A DNA stretch of 64,000 bases from CAILHX01 sp964511385. GTDB taxonomy: Bacteria > Pseudomonadota > Gammaproteobacteria > Burkholderiales > Methylophilaceae. Positions within the stretch are counted from its first letter, which is position 1; every line of letters starts with the position of its first letter. Under the pieces are notes generated by a model. That model ran no database searches. It saw nothing but the letters and a program-made list of their open reading frames with translations, and was not told the origin of the DNA. The translations under genes and the position numbers were made by a program. The stretch is from the NCBI GenBank assembly GCA_964511385.1, contig CAZEFE010000001.1:310001-374000 (forward strand), in the 5' to 3' direction. This document shows positions 17,107 to 25,297 of the stretch, one piece after another.

Positions 17107-17739
17107 ATGAACACGGAAACCCGCGCCGAAATCTTTCGCCGCCTGCGCGCCGCCAATCCCAACCCCACTACTGAACTGACCCACGCCAGCACTTTCGAGT
17201 TGCTGGTGGCGGTCATCCTGTCGGCGCAGGCCACCGACAAAGGCGTCAACCTTGCCACTGCCAGGCTGTTCCCAGTCGCCAATACGCCGGCACAGATTTA
17301 CGCGCTGGGCGTGGACGGGCTGGAACACTACATCCGTACGATCGGGCTGTTTCATAGCAAGGCCAAACATATCATCGCAACCTGCCGCGTGCTGCTGGAA
17401 CAGCACGGCGGCGAGGTGCCGGCGGATCGCGCGGCGCTGGAAAAGCTGCCGGGCGTCGGGCGCAAAACCGCCAATGTCATCCTCAACACGGCGTTCGGCC
17501 AGCCCACCATCGCCGTGGACACGCATATTTTCCGCATCAGCAACCGCATCGGCCTGGCACCCGGAAAAACGGTGCTGGAAGTGGAAAACCGCCTGATGAA
17601 AGTGGTGCCGGACGAGTTCAAACACGATGCGCACCACTGGCTGATCCTGCATGGGCGGTATGTATGCATGGCGCGCAAGCCCAAATGCGGGGAATGCATC
17701 ATCCACGATTTGTGCGAATTCAGGGGCAAGGAAGCATGA
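17107..17739 (+). CDS. nth: Endonuclease III (DNA glycosylase/AP lyase)
   Basis: A 210-residue base-excision repair enzyme that removes oxidised pyrimidines. The helix-hairpin-helix LPGVGRKTAN carries the catalytic K120, and the aspartate is D138 in VDTHIFR; both keep the E. coli numbering. The iron-sulfur cysteines are C187, C194, C197 and C203 (C-x6-C-x2-C-x5-C). It follows rsxE closely and its stop overlaps the next gene's start (ATGA). Confidence 0.97.
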   Translation: MNTETRAEIFRRLRAANPNPTTELTHASTFELLVAVILSAQATDKGVNLATARLFPVANTPAQIYALGVDGLEHYIRTIGLFHSKAKHIIATCRVLLEQHGGEVPADRAALEKLPGVGRKTANVILNTAFGQPTIAVDTHIFRISNRIGLAPGKTVLEVENRLMKVVPDEFKHDAHHWLILHGRYVCMARKPKCGECIIHDLCEFRGKEA

Positions 17740-18794
17740 GCGTCGCCACCGGTTTTGCGCAGGGGCACGAATCCAGCGCCGAACTGGTTCGGCGCGCCGT
17801 GAGGCAGGCGCTGGACGAGGTAAACACCGATGTTGCCAGCAGTGTGCTGCTGTTTCTGACCTCGCCGTTTCATGATCCATCCCTGGCATTAAAAACGGCG
17901 GCACGTGCGGCAAACTGTACCCAGATCACGGGTTGCGTGGCGCCGGGTATTTTTACGGAAAAGGAAAGTGCCATTACGCTGCCGGCGGCGGCAGCCATGG
18001 TATTTACTGAAGGATTGGCCCTGCAGGCAACGCCTTCGGCATCATCGCAGGCGCGTACGCTGGTGCTGGCGGCAGCGGGAGAGGTGTCAACGGACTGGAG
18101 CGATGCCGGGGGCACGCGGTTTGGCGCGTTGACGGCCGCCGGTATGCCGCTTTGGCGCAGTGGCCGGATCGAGGCGGCCGGATATTGCGAAGTACAGGTG
18201 CAGGGCGCCCATGGCACGGTGGCTGCGGCGCCGGGGATGCGCATGCTGAATGTATTCCGGCCGGTGACGGCGGTGCAAGGGCACGATCTGGTGTTTCTGG
18301 GGGGCAAGCCGGCGCTGCAAACATTGCAGCAGGCGTGGCCTGAAGGAGCCGGCGAACTGGTGCTGAACCGGCTGATGGCCTGTGTGGCGGATTCTGAAGA
18401 AGCCGCGGCGCGTGGGCAATTCCAGACACTCGCCTTGATGGGTGCGAGTGCAGATCATCGCAGCGTGACTTTGTCACACCCGGTGGAATCCGGCTTGTGG
18501 CTGTGTTGGGCGCTGCGCGATGTGGGGCTGGCCGAGCACGAATACCAGCTGATGCTGGAGCATCAAGCGAAAACGCTGTCTGAATCGCCGGATTTTGGCA
18601 TCCTGTTTTCCTGCCTGAGCCGCAGCCCGCTACTGGATATCGGCACCGAGCGCGACCTGCAGTTGCTGCGGCGGCGGTTTCCCTCAATGCCGCTGATCGG
18701 TTTTTACGGCATGGGCGAAATCGCTCCCATGCATGGCGTCAGCCACCCGTTGCAGCACGCCGCGGTGCTGGGTTTGTTTTCGGAACTGTCCTGA
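17736..18794 (+). CDS. FIST-domain (FIST_N/FIST_C) signal protein
   Basis: A 352-residue protein; the ATG at 17736 overlaps the nth stop. It has the layout of FIST proteins: an N-terminal domain (LFLTSPFHDPSLALKTAARAA, then ITGCVAPGIF) and a C-terminal domain (FGILFSCLSRSPLL, MPLIGFYGMGEIAPM). FIST domains are proposed small-ligand sensors (amino acids) and are often linked to signalling proteins. Here it stands alone, ending on the first base of the DUF1841 gene. The role is unknown. Confidence 0.85.
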   Translation: MSVATGFAQGHESSAELVRRAVRQALDEVNTDVASSVLLFLTSPFHDPSLALKTAARAANCTQITGCVAPGIFTEKESAITLPAAAAMVFTEGLALQATPSASSQARTLVLAAAGEVSTDWSDAGGTRFGALTAAGMPLWRSGRIEAAGYCEVQVQGAHGTVAAAPGMRMLNVFRPVTAVQGHDLVFLGGKPALQTLQQAWPEGAGELVLNRLMACVADSEEAAARGQFQTLALMGASADHRSVTLSHPVESGLWLCWALRDVGLAEHEYQLMLEHQAKTLSESPDFGILFSCLSRSPLLDIGTERDLQLLRRRFPSMPLIGFYGMGEIAPMHGVSHPLQHAAVLGLFSELS

Positions 18795-19237
18795 TGGCGC
18801 TGTTTAACCCCAGTCGCGACGAGGTGCGTCGATTCTTTTTCGAGGCCTGGCGTAAATTTGGACAGTCGCTGGAACTGACGCCGCTGGAAGGACTGGCCTT
18901 GCAGGTGATGATGATGCACCCCGAATACCACGCGGTGTTGGGTGCACCGGAGCAATTCCTGGAGCAGGAGTATTTTCCTGAAATGGGCGAAACCAATCCG
19001 TTCCTACACATGAGTTTGCATCTTTCCATCCTAGAGCAGATTTCCATCAATCAGCCGCCGGGCATTAGTTCCAGCTATCAAGCGCTGCAGCAAAAACATG
19101 ATGATGAACATGCCGCGCAGCATGACCTGATGGAGTGCCTGGCAGAAACCGTCTGGCGCGCGCAGCGAGATCGGGCGCCGCCGGATGCCGCGGCTTACTT
19201 GCAGTGTATGCAGCAGAAGGCGGCTGCAGGTCGTTGA
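18794..19237 (+). CDS. DUF1841 family protein
   Basis: A 147-residue soluble protein typical of the beta/gammaproteobacterial DUF1841 family. The N-terminus FNPSRDEVRRFF is followed by LTPLEGLALQVMMMHPEYHAVL, NPFLHMSLHLSILEQ and a His-rich segment (HDDEHAAQHDLMECLAE). The histidine/glutamate clusters suggest a helical bundle that could bind metal; no function is established. It is the last gene of the rsx-nth-FIST series and is followed by a terminator. Confidence 0.85.
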   Translation: MALFNPSRDEVRRFFFEAWRKFGQSLELTPLEGLALQVMMMHPEYHAVLGAPEQFLEQEYFPEMGETNPFLHMSLHLSILEQISINQPPGISSSYQALQQKHDDEHAAQHDLMECLAETVWRAQRDRAPPDAAAYLQCMQQKAAAGR

Positions 19238-19255
19238 GGCGGCAGAGCCAATAAA

Positions 19256-19279
19256 AAAGGCCAGTGTAAGCTGGCCTTT
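19256..19279. terminator. Bidirectional terminator
   Basis: The stem AAAGGCCAG / CTGGCCTTT with loop TGTAAG has an A-run before and T-run after it, between the convergent DUF1841 and EF-hand genes. Confidence 0.85.
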
Positions 19280-19303
19280 AATCTGGGAATACGACGCGAT
19301 GAC

Positions 19304-19780
19304 TTAGTTGCCGGTTTGCTTGCGCAGCCAGTTTTGGGCGTCAACCATGCCGTCACCCTTCTTGTCCATGGCGGCAAAAGTCGATTCCTGGAACTTGATG
19401 AACTCGTCCTTGGTGACCTTGTGGTCGCCATTGCTGTCCATTGCAGCCATCATTTTCAGGGTGCGCAACTGGCTGCTGTAGCCGCCGGTAGCGATGTCCA
19501 GTTTATTGCTGCCCTTGGTGCCAACCCATTCCTTGGCGTCAATGGAACCGTCCTTGTCGGTATCCAGTGCGTCGAACAATGAACCGTAGTAATCCATGGC
19601 TTCCGCCTTGGATACCATGTGGTCGCCATTGGCATCCAGCATCTTCATCATGCCCATGGTGTGCAGTTCGCGATTGAAGCCGCCGGTCCCCAGCATGACA
19701 TCGGCGGAAGCCGATGTTGAAATCGCCGTACAGGACAACAGTGCGGCAGCAATGGCAGTGTGTTTGAATTGAATAGTCAT
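19304..19780 (-). CDS. Secreted EF-hand calcium-binding protein
   Basis: A 158-residue protein; the ATG at 19780 is preceded by AAGGAGA. The Sec signal peptide ends near SASA/DV. Four EF-hand loops follow: DANGDHMVSKAE, DTDKDGSIDAKE, DSNGDHKVTKDE and DKKGDGMVDAQN, so it should bind Ca2+ in the periplasm or outside. It is transcribed divergently from the ECF sigma gene, with 155 bases between the two starts, which suggests the sigma factor may control both sides. A link to the copper-peptide operon is contextual only. Confidence 0.85.
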   Translation of the reverse strand: MTIQFKHTAIAAALLSCTAISTSASADVMLGTGGFNRELHTMGMMKMLDANGDHMVSKAEAMDYYGSLFDALDTDKDGSIDAKEWVGTKGSNKLDIATGGYSSQLRTLKMMAAMDSNGDHKVTKDEFIKFQESTFAAMDKKGDGMVDAQNWLRKQTGN

Positions 19781-19935
19781 TTGATTCTCCTTGAGTAAAT
19801 TGAATCCCTGAGGGATGCCTTGCATTGTGCAGGTGGCAGGCATTAGTCAATTGAAACCGCTTTCCCTTACATGACATTTCAAATTAAGCGGGAGACTGGC
19901 TGATTTCTTGGAATATTCCGCCGATTCGTGATTGA

Positions 19936-20511
19936 ATGTCACCCATGACTGACTCTGATAAGCCCCATGACTGGCTTGCCGAGCACGGCGACTATTTATA
20001 TCGCTTTGCTTTGGTGCGCCTGCGCGATGAACACCTGGCCGAAGATGCAGTGCAGGAAACCCTGCTGGCGGCAATGCAAGGCGGGGGATTCTCCGGCAAG
20101 GCGTCACCGCGTACCTGGCTCACCGGCATTCTCAAGCACAAGATTATTGACCAGTTCCGGCGGGCCAAGCGCGAACAGCCGCTGGAAGATGATGTCGCTG
20201 ATGACGTGCTGGAACCAGGCGTGGACGAGTTTTTTGCCGACAGCGGCCATTGGGATGAAGCTCCGGTGGCGCTGGGGGATCCCGCGCGCCTGGCGGAACA
20301 GACGCAGTTCTGGAAAGTCATGCAGGGTTGTCTGGAGCGTTTACCCAAACAACTGGCGCGACTTTTTATGCTGCGCGAGATTGAAGAAAAAGAAAATGAA
20401 GAAATTTGTAAGGAACTGGACATCAGCCCGACCAATGCCTGGGTCATGTTATACCGTGCCCGAATGGGGATGAGAAAATGTCTTGAAATCAACTGGCTAG
20501 GAGGGTCTTGA
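19936..20511 (+). CDS. ECF-type RNA polymerase sigma factor
   Basis: A 191-residue sigma factor with regions 2 and 4 only. Region 2 shows YLYRFALVRLRDEHLAEDAV and the TWLTGILKHKIIDQFRR helix. Region 4 is ENEEICKELDISPTNAWVML. The start is ATG 19936 or 19945; neither has a strong ribosome site. Its stop overlaps the anti-sigma start (TGATG). Such sigma/anti-sigma pairs commonly head bufferin/HvfA-type operons and respond to copper or other metal stress, so it probably drives this operon (inference). Confidence 0.9.
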   Translation: MSPMTDSDKPHDWLAEHGDYLYRFALVRLRDEHLAEDAVQETLLAAMQGGGFSGKASPRTWLTGILKHKIIDQFRRAKREQPLEDDVADDVLEPGVDEFFADSGHWDEAPVALGDPARLAEQTQFWKVMQGCLERLPKQLARLFMLREIEEKENEEICKELDISPTNAWVMLYRARMGMRKCLEINWLGGS

Positions 20512-20756
20512 TGGATTGTAAGCATGCCAGCCAGTTAATTTCCCAGAACATGGATCATCCGTTGGGATGGCGCAAGCGGTTAGGGCTGTGGGGGCATTTG
20601 GCGATATGCGGGATGTGTCGACAGTTTTTCAAGCAGCTGCGTTTGATGAGAAGCGTACTTCGCCGGATGGTGAGCCACGCCGAGAACGACGAATCGGTAA
20701 CGTTGTCGCGTGAGGCGAAGCAGCGCATCCGGCAAGTGTTGGACAGGCAGCCCTGA
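20511..20756 (+). CDS. Zinc-finger (zf-HC2) anti-sigma factor, soluble
   Basis: An 81-residue protein with the ZAS signature H29-x3-C33-x2-C36, plus C3 and H5 near the start. There is no membrane segment, so it is a short cytoplasmic anti-sigma of the kind whose zinc site responds directly to thiol or metal stress. It is translationally coupled to the sigma gene. Confidence 0.85.
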   Translation: MDCKHASQLISQNMDHPLGWRKRLGLWGHLAICGMCRQFFKQLRLMRSVLRRMVSHAENDESVTLSREAKQRIRQVLDRQP

Positions 20757-20804
20757 TGATTGGTGTCCGGTCTGTATTTTTTATCTTGATATAAGGAGTT
20801 TCAA

Positions 20805-21131
20805 ATGAAAGCACAAAACAAAACCATGGCCGTTATTGTTGGCGGTGCATTCGCAGCTACCCTGGCGATGTCCCCGGTCGTACATGCGGATCAGAATCCA
20901 TTTGCGGCAAAGTCACTGTCCAATGGCTACCAGGTTGCTGACGGTGGCGAAAAAATGAAAGATGGCAAGTGCGGCGAAGGCAAGTGCGGCAGCAGCAAGA
21001 AAAAAGCCAAGGAAGGCAAATGCGGCGCTGAAAAGGGCAAGGAAGGCAAGTGCAGCAGCGACAAGTCCAAGGAAGGTAGCTGCAGTAGCGACAAGTCCAA
21101 GGAAGGCAGTTGCAGCAGCGATAAGAAGTAA
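20805..21131 (+). CDS. hvfA: HvfA/bufferin-type Cys-repeat precursor peptide (RiPP)
   Basis: A 108-residue precursor with a strong AAGGAG site. It has a signal peptide (residues 1-28, cleavage near VHA/DQ), a leader with YQVADGGEKMKDGKCG, and six cysteines at 56, 61, 73, 83, 93 and 103. The first four lie in DGKCG, EGKCG, EGKCG and EGKCS; the last two in EGSCS. In Haemophilus HvfA the cysteines of EGKCG motifs are turned into copper-binding oxazolone/thioamide pairs by HvfB with HvfC. The same chemistry is expected here because both partners follow directly. From residue 69 on the unit is ten residues long and repeated four times. Confidence 0.85.
   Translation: MKAQNKTMAVIVGGAFAATLAMSPVVHADQNPFAAKSLSNGYQVADGGEKMKDGKCGEGKCGSSKKKAKEGKCGAEKGKEGKCSSDKSKEGSCSSDKSKEGSCSSDKK
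21009..21128 (+). repeat. Four tandem 30-base units inside hvfA
   Basis: Each unit encodes KEG(K/S)C(G/S) plus four residues (AEKG, SSDK-S or SSDK-K). The units differ at a few third positions and at the K-to-S and G-to-S changes, so copy number probably grew by tandem duplication. Confidence 0.9.
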
Positions 21132-21151
21132 TTTTACGCTGACTCCTTGAG

Positions 21152-22003
21152 ATGAACGCCAAAGCGTTATCTGGAGCCGGTCTCGGTCTGAAGCGGGAAC
21201 TTATGTCCCAGCTTCAGGCCGGGGTTCCTGCCGTCATCGATTTTTTCGAGGTGGCGCCGGAAAACTGGATCGGCATGGGCGGACGCCCGCTGAAGCAGTT
21301 TGAGTGGTTTGCCGAGCGCTATCCGATTGCGGCGCATGGGTTGTCGCTCTCACTGGGCGGGCCTGAACCGCTGAACGAAATTTTATTGCAACGTATCAAG
21401 GAGTTCCTTGAGCGTTATCGAATTCCTGTTTATACCGAACACTTGAGCTATTGCAGCGCCAATGGCTATTTGTATGATCTGCTGCCCATCCCGTTTACTG
21501 AGGAAGCTGTCCACTATGTGGCCGGGCGCATCAGGCGTACCCAGGAGGTTCTGGAACGGCGCATTGCCGTGGAAAATGCGTCGTTTTATGTGGCGGCGCC
21601 GATCAGCGAAATGGATGAGCTGACCTTCATTCGTGCCGTGCTGAGTGAAGCGGACTGCGACTTGCATCTGGACGTGAACAACATTTACGTCAACTCGGTG
21701 AATTTTGGCTTTGACCCGATGGCATTCCTGCGCAGCTTGCCCGACGAACGCATCACATACATTCATACCGCCGGACACTGGCGCGAGGCCGACGACCTTG
21801 TGATCGATACGCATGGCGAGCGAGTGATAGACCCGGTGTGGGATTTGCTGGAAGAAACCTACCGGTTGTTTGGTGTGACGCCGACCTTGCTGGAACGGGA
21901 TACCAATATGCCGCCGTTGGCCGACCTGGAAACGGAAGTGGCGCATATCGCGCAACTGCAGCAGCGCTATGCAATCAAGGGGCATGCGAAAGGCGCCGCA
22001 TGA
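21152..22003 (+). CDS. hvfB: MNIO enzyme (DUF692), HvfB/BufB type
   Basis: A 283-residue multinuclear non-heme iron oxidase with a TIM-barrel fold. Conserved metal-site segments are visible: FEVAPENWIG, HGLSLSLGGPEPL, YTEHLSYCS, VENASFYV, DLHLDVNNIYVNSVNFGF, IHTAGHW and DTHGERV. The family oxidises cysteines in a partner peptide to oxazolone/thioamide groups; the substrate here is most likely the Cys-repeat peptide encoded 20 bases upstream. Its stop overlaps the hvfC start (ATGA). Confidence 0.92.
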   Translation: MNAKALSGAGLGLKRELMSQLQAGVPAVIDFFEVAPENWIGMGGRPLKQFEWFAERYPIAAHGLSLSLGGPEPLNEILLQRIKEFLERYRIPVYTEHLSYCSANGYLYDLLPIPFTEEAVHYVAGRIRRTQEVLERRIAVENASFYVAAPISEMDELTFIRAVLSEADCDLHLDVNNIYVNSVNFGFDPMAFLRSLPDERITYIHTAGHWREADDLVIDTHGERVIDPVWDLLEETYRLFGVTPTLLERDTNMPPLADLETEVAHIAQLQQRYAIKGHAKGAA

Positions 22004-22770
22004 GTCTGCCTTCATTCCAGCAATACCAGGCGGCGTTCACCGGGTATATCCGTCAACCATCCAGGGCGCGCCGGCCTGCCGGGGTGAATGCGCGGCGCAT
22101 GGATGTCTACGCCGACCTGGTATACAACAATCTCAAGGCAACGGTTTCGGCCTGTTTCCCGGTTGCGCGCAAAGTGCTGGGCGTGCGGCGCTGGAACCGC
22201 ATCATGCGGTTATTCCTGATGCAGCATGCTTGTGCTACGCCGATCTTCAGGCAGATTCCGGAAGAGTTCCTGAGTTGGCTGGACACTGCCGAGAGCGACG
22301 ATATTCCGCCGTGGTTGCGCAGCCTTGCCCATTATGAATGGGTGGAACTGGCGTTGGCAGTTTCCGAGGCGGCGGTTTCTGCATCGGACCGGATCAGTCC
22401 GCAAGGGGACTTGCTGGCGGGGCGGCCGGTACTGGCACCGACACTGCTGCTGCTTTCCTATCCCTACGCGGTACATCGCATCAGCCCGCGCCACAAGCCG
22501 GAACAGCCGGATGTGGAACCTACCCATATCCTGGCATTCAGGCGGGATATTGAAAGTAACCGCGATGAAGTCAAATTTATTGAATTGAATCCGGTCAGTG
22601 CCAGGCTGGTCGCCTTGCTGAGCGAGCGGCGCCATAGCGGAGCCGAAGCGCTGCGCATGATTGCGGCGGAAATGAACCATCCCAAGCCGGAGGTGGTGAT
22701 GCAGGGTGGATTGCAGATCATGGAAAACCTGCGCCAAGAGCGGGCTATTTTAGGTGTGACAGGAAAATAA
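22000..22770 (+). CDS. hvfC: DUF2063 partner protein, HvfC/BufC type
   Basis: A 256-residue protein; the ATG at 22000 overlaps the hvfB stop. The N-terminal DUF2063 domain (FQQYQAAFTGYIR, VYADLVYNNLKATVSACFP, FLSWLD) binds the peptide leader and delivers it to the MNIO enzyme in characterised homologues. The C-terminal part (LLLLSYPYAVHRI, ILAFRRD, NPVSARLVALL) is a winged-helix-like domain. It is cytoplasmic and expected to form a complex with HvfB. Confidence 0.92.
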   Translation: MSLPSFQQYQAAFTGYIRQPSRARRPAGVNARRMDVYADLVYNNLKATVSACFPVARKVLGVRRWNRIMRLFLMQHACATPIFRQIPEEFLSWLDTAESDDIPPWLRSLAHYEWVELALAVSEAAVSASDRISPQGDLLAGRPVLAPTLLLLSYPYAVHRISPRHKPEQPDVEPTHILAFRRDIESNRDEVKFIELNPVSARLVALLSERRHSGAEALRMIAAEMNHPKPEVVMQGGLQIMENLRQERAILGVTGK

Positions 22771-22781
22771 GGGGAAGTAAC

Positions 22782-23297
22782 ATGGGAAAGCTTTGCGGAA
22801 TCTATTGCCGACTGGTGGGTGTTGCCGAAGCGCTGGCACCTATTGTTCCGCCGTTGGTGCTGCGGTTGGTATTGGCATGGGAGTTCGGCGAGGCCGGTTT
22901 TGAGAAGTTGCATGGGGAAAACTGGTTTTTCGATGTGGAGTTTCCATTCCCATTCAATCTGCTCTCTCCTGAACTGAGCTGGCACATATCCACGTTTTTT
23001 GAACTGGCCGGCGCCGCAGCGCTGGTGCTGGGGCTGGCTACCCGGTTTTTCAGCGCATCGCTGATGGTGCTGACGGTGGTGGCCATTGCCGCCGTGCACT
23101 GGCCTGAGCAGTGGAATACGCTGTCCGAACTGCTGCGAGGCTACCGCTTTACCGACATGCGCGGTGATGGGTTCGGCAATTACAAGCTGCCGGCGTTGTA
23201 TCTGTTCATGTTCCTGCCTTTGCTGCTTGGCGGTGCCGGCAAGATCAGTCTCGATGCCTGGCTCAACCGGCGTTGCCGCAGTACAAAAACGGCGTAA
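22782..23297 (+). CDS. DoxX-family membrane protein of the hvf operon
   Basis: A 171-residue protein with four predicted membrane helices. The DoxX signature LRLVLAWEFGEAGFEKLHGENWF lies at residues about 25-48. DoxX proteins commonly close bufferin/hvf operons; proposed roles are electron transfer or redox balance at the membrane. It starts 11 bases after hvfC with GGGGAAG before the ATG. Confidence 0.85.
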   Translation: MGKLCGIYCRLVGVAEALAPIVPPLVLRLVLAWEFGEAGFEKLHGENWFFDVEFPFPFNLLSPELSWHISTFFELAGAAALVLGLATRFFSASLMVLTVVAIAAVHWPEQWNTLSELLRGYRFTDMRGDGFGNYKLPALYLFMFLPLLLGGAGKISLDAWLNRRCRSTKTA

Positions 23298-23458
23298 TGG
23301 GAAATGTGCGCGGCTGGTTGCGAACGTTATTCTTGCGCGATGGTGATATACAGCAGGCTCAAGCGCGGTTAGTATGCGTCTGTGGCGCGTAGCTTGTTGA
23401 ATAACCAATTGAAATGCGTGCAGAATATTACGGTCGATAAAGGCAGGGAGAAGCCGAG

Positions 23459-25063
23459 ATGCGTTTGAACATTACACAGAAAATACTGGCCGGTTACCTG
23501 GCGGGTTTCGTGCTGTTGCTGGCATTTTCTGCACTGACATTGATCAATGGCCGCAGTATCGAGGCAACGACGACCACACTTGCGGATCAGAAATTGCCCG
23601 GGCTGATCGCCATGACCAGCCTCAAGAGCAGCTTTCAGAGCCAGAAGGCGCATTTGTACGAGTTTTATGCAACCACCGACAAAACCACGTTCGAGAAACG
23701 CTACAAGCAGGATGTGGCGGATGTAGAGGCGCAGTTGGCGTCTGCCAAAAAACTGCCGCAATTTGCTTCGCATGAAGCATCCTTGCGTGAAATGATCGAG
23801 CGCCAGCAAGCGCTGGTAAAGCGGTTTTCTGAAACCATGACAGCGTCGGATGTGGATTGGGACAAGGCCAGGGCAACCCTGGCGGAGTTCAGCACTGCCG
23901 CAGACGCAATAGGCGCATCGCTGGATGCCCTGGTCGGTGAAGGCGTCAAGCAAACGCTGGAGGATGCCAGCGCTTCGGAGAGCAAAGTCAACCAACTGAT
24001 CACCGGCAGTGCTTTGCTGACGATAGTTATTTTCCTGGGCGTGATTTCCATTGCTGGCTTGACCACGCGGTATGTCACCGGCCCTCTGCGGCAAATGAGT
24101 GCCACGCTGGGTGAGATTGCCGCCAAGCGCGACCTGACACGCAGGCTGGAAAGCCACTCGGCGGATGAAGTGGGCGATATTGCCACCGCGGTGAACCATC
24201 TGCTGGCCGAGTTTCAGCAGCTTGCACGTACGCTTGATGCCACGGCGCAGGGGTTGGGCTCTACCGTCAATGCTTTGTCCGGCGTGGCGGATGCTACACG
24301 CACTGCGGTGCTGCTGCAAAATGAACAAATCCAGGCAATTGACGGCGGGGCCAGTGAAATTGCGGCCAAAGTCGGATTGATTGCCGACAAGGCTGGCCTG
24401 GCCGCGCAACAGGCGGGAAGTTCCGCGCAAACCTCGGCACAGGGCAAGCAGGTGGTTGCCAGCAGTCGCGATTCCATCGCCGGACTGGCGCGCGAAGTTG
24501 AGTCAACCGCCAACGTCATCGCGCAGTTGGAAGCGGATTCGCGTCAGGTGGGCAGTGTGCTGACCATCATTCGGGATATTGCCGACCAGACCAACTTGCT
24601 GGCATTGAATGCCGCGATTGAGGCTGCCCGCGCCGGTGAGGCGGGACGCGGGTTTGCCGTGGTGGCGGACGAGGTACGCAAGTTGTCGCAAAGCACCAGT
24701 AACGCAACCACCGAAATTGATCAGATCATGGCCAATCTGCGCAGAGTGGCGCAGGATGCCGCGGGTCTGATGCAGCAGGCGCACCAGCATGCGGAAAGCA
24801 GTGTGAGTGTGGCGCTCGAGGCTGAGGTCAAGTTGCAGAATATCCAGGAGGCTGCGCAGCAGATATTCGACGTCAATACCGAGATTGACGTGGTAACGCG
24901 GGATCACCAGGCTGAGGTTCAGGCCATTCGATCCAGGGTCGGGCAGATGGAGGCAGGCGCCGCGGCAACTGGGCAGCATGTCGATGCCTTGCGCAGTAGT
25001 GCTGGCGAGCTGGCGCAGCTGGCGCAAAACCTGCGGCAACAAATCAGCCTGATCAGGTTTTAG
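23459..25063 (+). CDS. Methyl-accepting chemotaxis protein
   Basis: A 534-residue transmembrane chemoreceptor. Membrane helix 1 spans residues about 8-28, followed by a helical periplasmic sensor domain (about 30-180) of the four-helix-bundle kind. Membrane helix 2 spans about 181-203, then a HAMP domain (TGPLRQMSATLGEIAAKRDLT) and the signalling hairpin with IIRDIADQTNLLALNAAIEA. No C-terminal CheR-docking pentapeptide is seen. The ATG is preceded by AGGGAG. A GTCGATAA hexamer-like element ends 18 bases before the start and could be a sigma-28 -10, but no good -35 accompanies it. Confidence 0.93.
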   Translation: MRLNITQKILAGYLAGFVLLLAFSALTLINGRSIEATTTTLADQKLPGLIAMTSLKSSFQSQKAHLYEFYATTDKTTFEKRYKQDVADVEAQLASAKKLPQFASHEASLREMIERQQALVKRFSETMTASDVDWDKARATLAEFSTAADAIGASLDALVGEGVKQTLEDASASESKVNQLITGSALLTIVIFLGVISIAGLTTRYVTGPLRQMSATLGEIAAKRDLTRRLESHSADEVGDIATAVNHLLAEFQQLARTLDATAQGLGSTVNALSGVADATRTAVLLQNEQIQAIDGGASEIAAKVGLIADKAGLAAQQAGSSAQTSAQGKQVVASSRDSIAGLAREVESTANVIAQLEADSRQVGSVLTIIRDIADQTNLLALNAAIEAARAGEAGRGFAVVADEVRKLSQSTSNATTEIDQIMANLRRVAQDAAGLMQQAHQHAESSVSVALEAEVKLQNIQEAAQQIFDVNTEIDVVTRDHQAEVQAIRSRVGQMEAGAAATGQHVDALRSSAGELAQLAQNLRQQISLIRF

Positions 25064-25074
25064 GCTGCTTGGAT

Positions 25075-25136
25075 AGTCGCGAAAAAGCGGGTGCTGCCGC
25101 TCGGTTTTCCATATTTCGGTAAATAATTTCGCGACT
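25075..25136. repeat. Nested hairpin between MCP and flhF
   Basis: A perfect 10-base inverted repeat, AGTCGCGAAA (25075-25084) and TTTCGCGACT (25127-25136), encloses a small GCGG/CCGC hairpin followed by GGTTTT. It could act as the MCP terminator or be another short palindromic element. The rest of the 234-base gap shows an ATGCTA/TAGCAT hairpin near 25181 and no clear promoter. Confidence 0.5.
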
Positions 25137-25297
25137 TACGTTAATTTTCTGAAGATAAGCTTTATTTCGTAACTTTTCCCATGCTAGACTTTAGCATCCG
25201 TTGCATTTGGCGGCGCTGTAGATGCTGAGTTGGCGTGTGCGCTGATCGTGCGCCGCTACCGAATGCGACATATACCCTGACAGGGAAGAAAAACTAG

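Noticed and set aside
16483..17913. 476-codon minus-strand open frame opposite rsxE-nth-FIST
   Set aside because: It lies opposite three well-identified genes and its composition (Arg, His, Gln-rich) is that of a GC-rich shadow frame.
20967..21128. CRISPR-like or simple satellite array
   Set aside because: The 30-base units lie in frame within a signal-peptide-bearing precursor gene and have no spacers; they encode the Cys repeats.
25137..25297. Sigma-54 promoter before flhF
   Set aside because: TTGGCGG and TTGGCGTG occur, but neither has a TTGC element at the right distance.
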